A stretch of 64,000 bases of DNA, from NCBI RefSeq assembly GCF_003986955.1, contig NZ_PIPN01000002.1, forward strand, positions 1 to 64,000, written 5' to 3'. A model generated the notes under the pieces. It was given only the letters and a program-made list of their open reading frames with translations. It was not told the DNA's origin and did not search any database. Numbering within the stretch: the first letter of the stretch is position 1; each line of letters starts with the position of its first letter. Shown one piece after another: positions 8,779 to 17,697 of the stretch. The stretch is from Aliidiomarina sedimenti (GTDB lineage Bacteria; Pseudomonadota; Gammaproteobacteria; Enterobacterales; Alteromonadaceae). The position numbers and the translations under genes are program-made.

Positions 8779-9534
8779 CTACTGTTCACTGCGCCGGCTT
8801 GCTCGCTGCTGACGCTGGTGATCACGATTTAATTGCAGCAGAGTAGCCTCAATATAGGTCAGATGCTGATGACATGCATCGCGTGCCTGCTCGGGCTGCC
8901 CTGCTAAAATAGCCTCAACAATAGAGGCCCTGTGCTGTTGTAATTGGGTTCGTATTTCACTGCGGCGGGTCAGGACGTCCAGGTTTTGCCGCATGTTCTC
9001 CATTAAAATATCCTGCATGCCACGCACCAGATGAAGCAATACCACATTGTGGGAAGCTTCAGTGATGGCGACATAGAATGTCATTAAGGCTTTGGCTTGT
9101 TCGGCCACCCCTTGTTCCGCTGCCTGAGTCGCCGCATCAAAGCTTTCTTCAATGCGGCGATGGTCGTCATCGGTGCCACGTAGCGCAGCATAATAAGAGG
9201 ACACCCCTTCCAGGGCGTGACGAAACTCGAGCAGGTCATAATGGGCTTCCGGATTTTGCGCCAGCAAAGCAAACAGAGGGTCAGTGACTTTCTGATGCAA
9301 CGCACCGGAAATATAGGTACCGCCACCCTGACGCCGGGTTACCAGACCTTTTGCTTCGAGTTTCTGAATGGCTTCCCGCAATGAAGGACGCGACACATCC
9401 AGTTGACGTGCCAGCTCGCGCTCAGACGGCAAACGTTCGCCGGCCGCATAGGTGCCGTCGACGATTAAGCCTTCCAGTTTTTCCATGATCACGTCGGACA
9501 ATTTGAATGCCTGTACGCGCGATAAACCTGTCAT
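8779..9534 (-). CDS. pdhR: Pyruvate-responsive repressor PdhR (GntR/FadR family)
   Basis: 251 residues. An N-terminal winged helix-turn-helix (about 10-75, with LPSERELARQLDVSRPSLRE) is followed by an all-helical FCD effector domain. In E. coli PdhR represses pdhR-aceEF-lpdA and other genes, and pyruvate releases it. Here it is the first gene of the aceEF region and a perfect PdhR-type operator lies 20 nt before its start, so autoregulation is expected. The C-terminus ends in a basic, Gln/Arg-rich tail. Confidence 0.93.
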   Translation of the reverse strand: MTGLSRVQAFKLSDVIMEKLEGLIVDGTYAAGERLPSERELARQLDVSRPSLREAIQKLEAKGLVTRRQGGGTYISGALHQKVTDPLFALLAQNPEAHYDLLEFRHALEGVSSYYAALRGTDDDHRRIEESFDAATQAAEQGVAEQAKALMTFYVAITEASHNVVLLHLVRGMQDILMENMRQNLDVLTRRSEIRTQLQQHRASIVEAILAGQPEQARDACHQHLTYIEATLLQLNRDHQRQQRASRRSEQ

Positions 9535-9549
9535 CCTGATGTCGCTTCC

Positions 9550-9678
9550 TTAAATTGGTCTTACCAATAGACCTATTTTAAATCGTTCGACTATAAAACC
9601 CAAGTAAATCATGCCGCAGATTGGTATGACCAGCGCAACCGAGGCGGCAATCCAGAGTTTGTAAACCTTCCACCCCAC
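9550..9678 (-). CDS. Candidate 42-residue membrane peptide between ampE and pdhR
   Basis: A GTG codon immediately follows the ampE TGA, and the frame runs for 42 codons to a TAA near 9550. The peptide has one strongly hydrophobic segment (IAASVALVIPICGMIYLGF) preceded by GWKVYKLW and followed by basic residues, a plausible single-pass membrane protein. Against it: no clear ribosome-binding site, a non-ATG start, and the last third is made of the pdhR promoter and operator, so its codons are explained by regulation. It is either a translationally coupled small protein or chance. Confidence 0.3.
   Translation of the reverse strand: MGWKVYKLWIAASVALVIPICGMIYLGFIVERFKIGLLVRPI
9554..9603 (-). promoter_or_regulatory. 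pdhR promoter with PdhR operator
   Basis: The 15-nt palindrome ATTGGTCTTACCAAT (9554-9568) matches the E. coli PdhR box ATTGGTnnnACCAAT at all 12 fixed positions. On the minus strand a -35-like TTGGGT (9598-9603), 17-nt spacer and -10 TAAAAT (9575-9580) place the transcription start inside or just before the operator, the geometry of a simple repressor block. A weaker second box, ATTGGTATGACCAGC, lies at about 9620-9634. Confidence 0.85.
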
Positions 9679-10569
9679 TCAGGACAGCCAGCCGAGTAAG
9701 GTTGCCACCGCCGTGGCTGCCAATAAAAAGGTCATTGTCCGCTTAGCGAGCTTAAGCATCGCACAAGGCTCGTCGGTCAGGTCTTCGTGTTCTGCCTGGT
9801 CCTCGGCGCGCTCGGCGATGGTCTGTAAATACCCTGCATTTAGTTCGGCATCTTTGCCGAAACCTTTCAGCCAGACAGGCAAGGCCCGGTTGAAATGGCC
9901 TACCAACAAATAGGCAAAACCTGCGACCCGCACCGGCACCCACTCCAGCCAATGCAGAATACGGATAAAGTGGCTGTTCTGTTCAATGGTAGCGGTTTCT
10001 GCTTCAATTGCCTTGTCTGCGGAGGCATTCTTCGTTTGTGCCTGCGCCTGGGCATGCCGCGAATCACGCACTAACGCATAGAGTAGAGCCCCTGGCGCAC
10101 CAAAAACAATAAACCAGCAGCACACCGCAAAATAGTAGCGAAAATTCAGCCACACCAGGTGCCCACCAAGGGTGGTGGCTTCCGCGTCCGGGTTCGCCGC
10201 GTCCAGCTCTGCTTTTAACTGCTGACAACCTGCATCGTTGTTGCGATGTGCCTTATGCAGGTAATCGCGGACCAGCAAGCGCTGCGGCGAACACCCTAAG
10301 GTCACCACCAGTACCAGAATATTCACTAACAATAGCAATAAAGCGCTGTCCTGCAGCCATAACAGAACTCCCAGGATCACTGCCGGTGCTACCCACAGCA
10401 GCACACTTCCGGCGGGGTCGCTGATTGCTCTTTGCAGTGGAGCGTGGTTGCGTGCCTGTTTGTGCAAAAAACGGCCCCAGCTAACTGCCAGCATCCGTGA
10501 TTGCCAGCGTTGGCGCTGGCGTAAACTGCGATCAATCAAAATGGCGATGAGCAGTGAGAGAATAACCAT
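9679..10569 (-). CDS. ampE: AmpE-family integral membrane protein
   Basis: 296 residues with several transmembrane segments: the N-terminus (about 1-11), about 60-95, about 150-170, about 215-230 and the C-terminal end. Length and position directly behind ampD match AmpE, a membrane protein linked to beta-lactamase induction and peptidoglycan recycling whose biochemical role is unclear. Similarity within this family is low; the call rests on topology, size and the ampD-ampE arrangement (2-nt gap). Confidence 0.85.
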   Translation of the reverse strand: MVILSLLIAILIDRSLRQRQRWQSRMLAVSWGRFLHKQARNHAPLQRAISDPAGSVLLWVAPAVILGVLLWLQDSALLLLLVNILVLVVTLGCSPQRLLVRDYLHKAHRNNDAGCQQLKAELDAANPDAEATTLGGHLVWLNFRYYFAVCCWFIVFGAPGALLYALVRDSRHAQAQAQTKNASADKAIEAETATIEQNSHFIRILHWLEWVPVRVAGFAYLLVGHFNRALPVWLKGFGKDAELNAGYLQTIAERAEDQAEHEDLTDEPCAMLKLAKRTMTFLLAATAVATLLGWLS

Positions 10570-10571
10570 GG

Positions 10572-11186
10572 CTAGCTGTTGTCCTTGTTGTTATTTGTTT
10601 TGAAGCTCGCCTGCAAAGCCGCAGCGCAGGGTTCCGGTTGAGCCTGGCACTGTGCTGCTAATGCCTGCCAGTCAAACCCGGGACCGGGGTCTGTTTTACG
10701 CCCCGGCGCGATGTGTTCATGGCCGGTCACGGCATGCCCGGCTATCTGCGGATAGGCAGTACGGAGGGCATCAATCAACTGACCCAACACCCGGTACTGT
10801 GCTTCGGTATACGGAATGTCGTCGGTGCCTTCCAGCTCGATTCCTATCGAAAAGTCATTGCAACGTTCGCGCCCGTGCCAGCTTGAAACCCCGGCATGCC
10901 AGGCTCGTTTGTCAAAAGGCACGTACTGAATAAGCTCGCCGTCACGGCGGATCAGGCAATGCGCTGACACTTTTAGCCCGTCCAGAATGGCGAAGTCAGG
11001 CTTTTCAGTGCAGTCCAGCGTGCCCAAAAACAGCTGATCGATATAAGGCAAGTCAAACTGCCCTGCAGGCAGGCTTATGCCATGCACCACAACCAGCTCA
11101 ATGTCGCTGCCTGGGGGCCGCTCGTCGCAATGGGGCGAAGCACGAAAGCTCGCCGTTTCTACTTTATGCTGTGATACTCTAAGCAC
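10572..11186 (-). CDS. ampD: 1,6-anhydro-N-acetylmuramyl-L-alanine amidase
   Basis: 204 residues (E. coli 183, with a longer C-terminus here). A cytoplasmic zinc amidase that cleaves anhydro-muropeptides during cell-wall recycling and so keeps AmpR-type signalling low. Zinc-ligand positions are visible: His in VVVHGIS and His and Asp in GHEHIAP...KTDPGP. The catalytic Glu region IGIELEGTD and the substrate motif SAHCLIRRDG are intact. There is no signal peptide, which favours AmpD over periplasmic AmiD-type amidases. It is divergent from the protease gene at 11270. Confidence 0.95.
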   Translation of the reverse strand: MLRVSQHKVETASFRASPHCDERPPGSDIELVVVHGISLPAGQFDLPYIDQLFLGTLDCTEKPDFAILDGLKVSAHCLIRRDGELIQYVPFDKRAWHAGVSSWHGRERCNDFSIGIELEGTDDIPYTEAQYRVLGQLIDALRTAYPQIAGHAVTGHEHIAPGRKTDPGPGFDWQALAAQCQAQPEPCAAALQASFKTNNNKDNS

Positions 11187-11269
11187 GAATACCCTAGAAT
11201 GTTGATTTTATAGACCAGTATCAAGTATCCAAGGTCTTAGTGTAAAGGTAAAGCGAAGGTGGTTGTGGT

Positions 11270-11782
11270 ATGAGCAGCTCGGACTCAAGTGCGCGTATCG
11301 GTAAATGGTTTGCCGGGTTAGCCTGGATTTTCCTCCTGGTGGTGTTGTACCTGTGGTTTGGCGACCTGCTGCAGAAGCAGGAAAACCCCAATCAGTCAGT
11401 CGCCAGTTACCAGCAGGACGGCCGTGCCGTGGTTGAATTAAAGCAGAATCGTTCCGGCCATTATGTCGCCAACGGCGCCATCAACGGTCAACAGGTGACC
11501 TTCATGCTCGATACCGGTGCGACCCAGGTTGCTATCCCGCAAACCCTGGCTGCAGAGCTTGGCCTTGCCCGGGGCAACCCGGTCATTGTACGCACTGCCA
11601 ATGGCACCGCACGCGCGTATACCACCACCATTAATGAACTTCGGTTAGGCGATATCCGGCTTCACGATATCGCCGGGACCATTGTTCCCGGCTATCAGTC
11701 GGAGCAAATATTGTTGGGCATGAGCGCGCTGAAAACGTTAGAATTCACCCAACAGAATCGTGTTTTAACGATTTATCAGTAA
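11270..11782 (+). CDS. Membrane-anchored retropepsin-like aspartic protease (TIGR02281 type)
   Basis: 170 residues. One N-terminal transmembrane helix (about 17-37) is followed by a single aspartic-protease domain with the active-site motif MLDTGATQVAIP (Asp in DTGA) and a second hydrophobic LLGMSAL loop. A single catalytic motif means it must dimerise, like retropepsins and clan-AA bacterial proteases. The domain would face the periplasm. Substrate unknown. It is 33 nt upstream of nadC on the same strand and may share its transcript. Confidence 0.85.
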   Translation: MSSSDSSARIGKWFAGLAWIFLLVVLYLWFGDLLQKQENPNQSVASYQQDGRAVVELKQNRSGHYVANGAINGQQVTFMLDTGATQVAIPQTLAAELGLARGNPVIVRTANGTARAYTTTINELRLGDIRLHDIAGTIVPGYQSEQILLGMSALKTLEFTQQNRVLTIYQ

Positions 11783-11802
11783 CTCATTACCCGTTAAGTT
11801 AA

Positions 11803-12684
<882 letters not shown>

Positions 12685-12711
12685 GCCCTGCACTGACCTC
12701 GAGTTAATAAG

Positions 12712-12738
12712 AAAAGGCTGCCTTCGGGCAGCCTTTTT
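12712..12738 (+). terminator. Rho-independent terminator after nadC
   Basis: GGCTGCC-TTCG-GGCAGCC stem with a stable UUCG tetraloop, followed by five T and preceded by four A. Confidence 0.95.
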
Positions 12739-12867
12739 GCGTTAAGGCGTACAAGGTCCGGCTGGCCGCTTTGGGCTTACAGGCTATTACTTAAGCATAG
12801 GGGTCTTTTGTGTCGATCTGCTCGTCCACAGGACCCGGATTAACGTCACTTTGCTAAGGATAGCGCT

Positions 12868-13329
12868 ATGAACTTCATTACCTTTGGCCGCCAACGCGGC
12901 TTTAACCTGATTGAACTGATGATTGTGGTCGCCATTATTGGCATTTTAAGTTCGGTCGCCATACCTGCCTACACCGATTACACCCAGCGGGCACGGGTCA
13001 GCTCCGCACTGGCGGGGGTCGCCCCCTGGCTAACCTCAGTCGCGCTGTGCTGGCAAATGGAGAGTCAGCTCAGCAGCTGCCATTATGGGGGGAGCCACGT
13101 TGCCATGCCGGGCGACTTACCCCGCGGTATTACCAATGCGACCACCACCGGCAGTACACTCACGGTCACCCTGGATGCCAATGACCGCAGCTCGCAACCG
13201 ATTCTGGTCCGCTATACACCAGATACCTCAAGTGCCGGCTATCTCAACTGGACCATCGGGTGTTCCGACTACGATGACACCGCGCGTCCGGTATCCCGGG
13301 TGACCGAATGCACTGAGGCAATACTGTGA
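12868..13329 (+). CDS. Type IV pilin precursor, PilA-like
   Basis: 153 residues. A class III signal (leader [11 protein letters not shown], cut by prepilin peptidase before Phe12) with Glu at mature position 5 (FNLIE) and the hydrophobic spine [19 protein letters not shown]. The globular part has four Cys (61, 71, 132, 148), which can form two disulfides including the C-terminal D-loop. It is the first gene of a pilin-pilB-pilC-pilD operon, so it is probably the major pilin, although the pilin here is not very similar to textbook PilA. Confidence 0.85.
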   Translation: MNFITFGRQRGFNLIELMIVVAIIGILSSVAIPAYTDYTQRARVSSALAGVAPWLTSVALCWQMESQLSSCHYGGSHVAMPGDLPRGITNATTTGSTLTVTLDANDRSSQPILVRYTPDTSSAGYLNWTIGCSDYDDTARPVSRVTECTEAIL

Positions 13330-14351
13330 CCCCGCTCCCGGCCGACTCGGCGGCTGAGCGGCTGGTCAGCCAACTGGTCCAGCGCTGTGTTCAGTCTGCG
13401 GCTTCTGACTTACACCTTGAGCCTACGTCCACCGGCTACCGGGCGCGGTTGCGCAGCATGGGTCAGCTTAAGGTGATAGAGAGCATTGATGCTCAGTTAG
13501 CGCCGCGTGTAGTCGCGCATATTAAAGTCCTGGCGCAGCTTGATATCACCGAACGCCGGTTACCGCAGGATGGGCGTTGCCGCTTTCAGTTACCGGGCCA
13601 GTTGGTCGATTGTCGGGTTAATACCTTACCCACCTTAGGCGGCGAAAAGCTGGTATTACGGTTACTTGGTGTCGGCAATGCCAACCGCTGCCTGAGTGAG
13701 GCGGGTTTATTACCCAGCCAGCGCAAAACTGTCGACGGCATTCTAAATCACCGTGAAGGGCTCATTCTGACCACTGGGCCAACCGGCAGTGGTAAAACGC
13801 AGACTTTATATACGCTGCTGCAAATGCTCAACCGCGAAACCACCAATATCAGTACTGTAGAAGACCCGGTTGAAGTGGACCTTCCCGCCGTCAATCAGGT
13901 CAGCGTGCAACCGTCACTGGGCCTTACCTTCGCCCAGGTACTGCGCGCGTTAATGCGTCAGGACCCGGATATTCTGATGGTCGGTGAGATCCGCGACGCC
14001 GAAACCGCCAGTATGGCCTGTCAGGCTGCGCAAACCGGCCATTTGGTGTTGGCAACCTTGCATGCGGCAAGCCCATTAAGTGCCCTGATCCGATTGCAGC
14101 AACTGGGGGTTGATGGCTATCAGCTTGCTGCAAGCCTGTTACTGCTGATGAACCAGCGGTTGGTCAGCCTGACTGAGAGCAAGCGTATTGGCGTCTTTGA
14201 GCTGGTGCCAATGACCGACAGATTGCGCATGGCGCTGCTGGCTAATCCGAACCAGACCCATTACTGGCAAACGCTGGCCAATGCCTGTGTGGCTGATATC
14301 GACCTTAAGCAGGCCCAGCAGCAACACCTGGCGGAGCTGGTCGGTGTTTAG
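13326..14351 (+). CDS. PilB-like pilus-assembly ATPase, short form
   Basis: 341 residues from a GTG that overlaps the pilin stop. It is a complete GspE/PulE-type ATPase core: Walker A GPTGSGKT (151-158), Asp box EDPVEV, Walker B ILMVGE (216-221) and His box [10 protein letters not shown] (238-246). PilB is usually about 560-570 residues. Here the N-terminal MshEN/T2SSE-N domain is missing, with no in-frame extension upstream, and so is the tetracysteine zinc module that normally precedes the C-terminal end. Position between pilin and pilC argues for the extension ATPase and not PilT, but the reduced architecture is notable. Confidence 0.75.
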   Translation: MTPLPADSAAERLVSQLVQRCVQSAASDLHLEPTSTGYRARLRSMGQLKVIESIDAQLAPRVVAHIKVLAQLDITERRLPQDGRCRFQLPGQLVDCRVNTLPTLGGEKLVLRLLGVGNANRCLSEAGLLPSQRKTVDGILNHREGLILTTGPTGSGKTQTLYTLLQMLNRETTNISTVEDPVEVDLPAVNQVSVQPSLGLTFAQVLRALMRQDPDILMVGEIRDAETASMACQAAQTGHLVLATLHAASPLSALIRLQQLGVDGYQLAASLLLLMNQRLVSLTESKRIGVFELVPMTDRLRMALLANPNQTHYWQTLANACVADIDLKQAQQQHLAELVGV

Positions 14352-15549
14352 GAAAACCCTGCGCGCCTGGCACTGGCAGGGTCGTAACCGGCATGGGCTT
14401 AAGTTGCGAGGTATTGCCTTTATCCCGCCACAATTACTGCGCCTGCAACTGTGGCAGCAGGGTGTGCAACTGGTCTCGACCCGGCTGGTGCGTCAACGCC
14501 CCTTGCGCGGCAAACGGCTGCGTAGCTGGCAACTTGATTTCACCGCCGCCTGGGCCAGTTTACTTAATTCGGGGTTGAGCCAACTGGATGCTTTTCGGCT
14601 TTTAATGGAGCAGGCTCAGCATGCGGAAGTCAGTCAGTGGTTACACAGCCTGCTGGCAGCACTCCACAGTGGCAGTAGTTTGCACCATAGCCTGCAACGC
14701 AGTGCGGCTGGGTTCTCTGCGCAATACTGCCGGCTGGTCGAAGTGGGTGAACAAAGCGGCCAGTTGCCACAGGTACTAAGCCGGCTGCAGCAGCAAATGG
14801 AACAGTCCGCGGCGCAAGGCAAGGCGGTTCGTAAAGCCCTGACCTACCCCCTGATAGTGCTCACGGTGGCTGTTATGGTGGTATTTGCAATGCTTTACTT
14901 TGTGGTACCTCAGTTCGCCCAATTGTATCTGCAAATGGATGTGGCTATTCCGCCTTCCACGGCCTCGCTGCTGGCTTTAGCAGATGCGCTGCGCGAGCCA
15001 GCCAGTTGGTTACTCCTGCTTCCGCTCGCTGCGCTGTGGCCGCTTAAACGCGTCTTCCAGCACAGCATGGGACGTTCCCCGCTATTTGTACGCTGGCTCT
15101 ATCAGCTTCCGGGTATCGGCAGTCTGCTGCTGCGTCAGCATTTAACCGCTGACTTTGCGACTCTGCAACTTGCCTATGCCAGTCATTTACCGCTGACCGA
15201 CGCGTGCCAGCTCACCGCGCGCAGCTGCGAGTCGGCGTATCTGCGTCAGCACTGGCAACGCTGCACCCAATTACTGGCCGGCGGTAGTAGCCTGTATGAG
15301 ATTCTGCAGCAAAACCCCTGCCTGAATCAGGAACAGCTGCGCATCATTGACCTTGGCGAACGCAGTGGCCGGCTAAGCGAACAGCTGGAGCGCTTGACCC
15401 AGCAACTGGCGGATCAGGTTGAACAGGTCCAGCAGCGTATTCTTAAAGCCCTTGAACCGGCATTTCTTGCTATTACTGGTGTTATTACCGGCGCTATTTT
15501 AATGGCGTTGTACATACCGCTCTTTCAGCTTGGCCAGTTGGTGGGGTAA
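14344..15549 (+). CDS. pilC: Type IV pilus inner-membrane platform protein PilC
   Basis: 401 residues from GTG 14344, chosen because GGAG lies 7 nt upstream and because it overlaps the pilB stop by 8 nt; the longer frame from 14281 is largely pilB sequence. Two T2SSF repeats are visible (about 60-190 and 270-385), each followed by hydrophobic membrane segments (about 165-195, 215-245 and 365-395). PilC anchors the pilus-assembly ATPase at the membrane. Confidence 0.9.
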   Translation: MFRKTLRAWHWQGRNRHGLKLRGIAFIPPQLLRLQLWQQGVQLVSTRLVRQRPLRGKRLRSWQLDFTAAWASLLNSGLSQLDAFRLLMEQAQHAEVSQWLHSLLAALHSGSSLHHSLQRSAAGFSAQYCRLVEVGEQSGQLPQVLSRLQQQMEQSAAQGKAVRKALTYPLIVLTVAVMVVFAMLYFVVPQFAQLYLQMDVAIPPSTASLLALADALREPASWLLLLPLAALWPLKRVFQHSMGRSPLFVRWLYQLPGIGSLLLRQHLTADFATLQLAYASHLPLTDACQLTARSCESAYLRQHWQRCTQLLAGGSSLYEILQQNPCLNQEQLRIIDLGERSGRLSEQLERLTQQLADQVEQVQQRILKALEPAFLAITGVITGAILMALYIPLFQLGQLVG

Positions 15550-15577
15550 ACTGGCCTCATTGTGCAAGGAGCCAACT

Positions 15578-16405
15578 GTGACTGAACTTATTTTCGCTGC
15601 ACTGCTCGGCCTGTTGCTGGGGAGTTTTTTTAATGTGGTAATTGTCCGCCTGCCGCGGATGATGGAGCTGCAATGGCAACTCGACTGTGGCCAACCGAAG
15701 CCGCCTCAGGGGAAACCCTATAACCTGGCCTGGCCGGGCTCGCACTGCCCTGCCTGCAAAACCCCCATTAAAGCCTACGACAATATCCCCTTGCTCAGTT
15801 ACCTGCTCCTGCGCGGCCGGTGCCGCCATTGCCAGGCCCGAATCCACTGGCAGTATCCGACGGTTGAACTGATCAGCGCCCTGGTCCCGGTGTTGTGCAT
15901 TCTCCAGTTTGGCCCGACCCCGCTCGCAGCGGCCTATAGCGTGCTGCTATGGGGGCTGCTGATATTAAGCGCAATCGATTTACGCCACTTACTGCTGCCT
16001 GACCAACTCAGTTACCCGCTACTCTGGCTCGGCTTACTCGCTTCGGTTAGCGTGCTGCCAGTGGAGCCGGTTGACGCTATGTATGGTGCTGCCGCAGGTT
16101 ACCTTTCGTTATGGCTGGTTTACTGGGTGTTTAAACTATTGACCGGTAAAGAAGGACTTGGCTATGGCGATTTTAAGCTCCTGGCGGTACTTGGGGCATG
16201 GTTCGGCTGGTCCATGTTGCCGCTGATCATTTTAAGTGCCTCCTTCGCTGGGGCCTTGATGGGGATTGGTCTGCTGGCAGTGCAACGGCACCAACGGGGA
16301 TCACCGTTGCCATTTGCGCCTTTCCTCGCCATGGGTGCGGTCATCGCGCTGTTCTTTGGTGACCCTATTTACAGCTGGTACTGGCAGTGGGCGGGGTTTG
16401 CATGA
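15578..16405 (+). CDS. pilD: Prepilin peptidase / N-methyltransferase PilD
   Basis: 275 residues. It cleaves prepilin leaders and methylates the new N-terminus in the inner membrane. It has the full type: zinc-type cysteines CPAC and CRHC in the first cytoplasmic loop, and the two catalytic aspartates in AIDLRHLLLPD and GYGDFKLL, with about eight hydrophobic segments. Start GTG 15578 (AAGGA upstream) is preferred over the longer frame from 15530 that overlaps pilC. coaE begins within its stop codon (ATGA). Confidence 0.93.
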   Translation: MTELIFAALLGLLLGSFFNVVIVRLPRMMELQWQLDCGQPKPPQGKPYNLAWPGSHCPACKTPIKAYDNIPLLSYLLLRGRCRHCQARIHWQYPTVELISALVPVLCILQFGPTPLAAAYSVLLWGLLILSAIDLRHLLLPDQLSYPLLWLGLLASVSVLPVEPVDAMYGAAAGYLSLWLVYWVFKLLTGKEGLGYGDFKLLAVLGAWFGWSMLPLIILSASFAGALMGIGLLAVQRHQRGSPLPFAPFLAMGAVIALFFGDPIYSWYWQWAGFA

Positions 16406-17016
16406 GTAATTTCGTGGTGGGCGTCACCGGCGGTATCGGCAGTGGTAAAACCACCGTCACCGATGCCTTCGCCGCCAAAGGTATTCCGGTTATTGATGCC
16501 GACGTCATTGCACGCGAAATGGTTGCTGCCGGCAGCGACTCGCTCAGCGACATTGCCCGCCATTTCGGGCCGGACATACTCACCGCACAAGGCGAACTGG
16601 ACCGGGCTCAACTGCGGCAGCGTATATTCGCCGACGAGACCGAAAAAGAATGGCTCAATCAGTTACTTCACCCCCGTATTCGCCACGCCATCGAAACCCG
16701 GCTCAACGACGCAGATGCAACGTATTGCATCCTCTCAGCCCCTTTATTGCTGGAGAATAAACTCACCTACCTGACGGACCGGGTACTGGTTGTAGACGTG
16801 CCTGAGAGTCTCCAGATCGAGCGCACCATGGCCCGTGACAATAACAGCGAGGCTCAGGTCGAGGCGATTATTGCGGCGCAGATGCCACGCCAGCAGCGGC
16901 TGGCCCAGGCTGATGATGTGTTGAGCAATGACGGCACCGTCGCGGACGTGTATGATCAGGTTGAAGTACTTCATCAACAGTATCTTCAGGCTGCTGCTAG
17001 CAAGCGTCAGCAATAA
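16402..17016 (+). CDS. coaE: Dephospho-CoA kinase
   Basis: 204 residues from the ATG that overlaps the pilD stop by four bases. Final step of CoA synthesis. P-loop [10 protein letters not shown] at residues 10-19, followed by the conserved DADVIAREM substrate loop. The pilD-coaE-yacG order is a standard gammaproteobacterial arrangement. Confidence 0.96.
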   Translation: MSNFVVGVTGGIGSGKTTVTDAFAAKGIPVIDADVIAREMVAAGSDSLSDIARHFGPDILTAQGELDRAQLRQRIFADETEKEWLNQLLHPRIRHAIETRLNDADATYCILSAPLLLENKLTYLTDRVLVVDVPESLQIERTMARDNNSEAQVEAIIAAQMPRQQRLAQADDVLSNDGTVADVYDQVEVLHQQYLQAAASKRQQ

Positions 17017-17054
17017 ACCTATTTTTAGATTCAGACAGGCAGGATTATCAGTGT

Positions 17055-17267
17055 ATGAGTAAGCAATCGGCTCCCCTCATTGTGCAATGCCCAACGTGCG
17101 ACAAGCCAGTGGTATGGCAGCCAAGTTCAGAGTTTCGTCCGTTTTGCAGCGAGCGCTGCCGACTGATTGATTTAGGTGAATGGGCGAACGGGGAAAAAGC
17201 AATTGCCGGGGATCCACTGCCGCAGGCCGTGAACCCGGATGCTGATAAAGAGGACGATGGGTGGTAA
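17055..17267 (+). CDS. yacG: Zinc-binding gyrase inhibitor YacG
   Basis: 70 residues. Four zinc-ligand cysteines as CPTC and CSERC, then the family signature RLIDLGEW, and an acidic C-terminus. E. coli YacG (65 residues) binds GyrB and inhibits gyrase. Last gene of the pil-coaE-yacG run, converging on mutT. Confidence 0.93.
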   Translation: MSKQSAPLIVQCPTCDKPVVWQPSSEFRPFCSERCRLIDLGEWANGEKAIAGDPLPQAVNPDADKEDDGW

Positions 17268-17292
17268 TTGCTTACCGCTGGCAGTCGCTAAC

Positions 17293-17694
17293 CTAGTCTT
17301 CCGCCAGCAGGCGTTCGATGATCGGCTCATTGGCTTGCGGAAACGGATAGGCTTCCAGTTGATGGCGCGGGACCCAGCGCCACTCCTGCCCTTCGAGCCC
17401 TTCAACCTGGCCGCTAAAACGAGTCACTGTCCATACATCCAGGCGCACTCGTTTGTCACTGTAAGCATGTTCGACCACGGTTAATGGCGCGGACTCTTCC
17501 ACCACCAAATTCATTTCTTCACGCAATTCACGCGCCAGTGCATCCTGCACCGTTTCCCCGGCTTCCACTTTACCGCCAGGGAACTCCCACAGGTTGCCCT
17601 GATGCTGGTGCGCCGCGCGGCGACTTAGTAAAAACTCACCGCGCGTATTCTCAACCACACCTACCGCGACGTGGACAACGGGCTGCGATGCCAT
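17293..17694 (-). CDS. mutT: 8-oxo-dGTP diphosphatase MutT
   Basis: 133 residues. A complete Nudix box starts at GGKVEAGE and ends RELREEMNL. It sits directly behind secA (3-nt gap), as in many gammaproteobacteria, which favours MutT over other Nudix hydrolases. It sanitises oxidised guanine nucleotides. Confidence 0.93.
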   Translation of the reverse strand: MASQPVVHVAVGVVENTRGEFLLSRRAAHQHQGNLWEFPGGKVEAGETVQDALARELREEMNLVVEESAPLTVVEHAYSDKRVRLDVWTVTRFSGQVEGLEGQEWRWVPRHQLEAYPFPQANEPIIERLLAED

Positions 17695-17697
17695 CGG

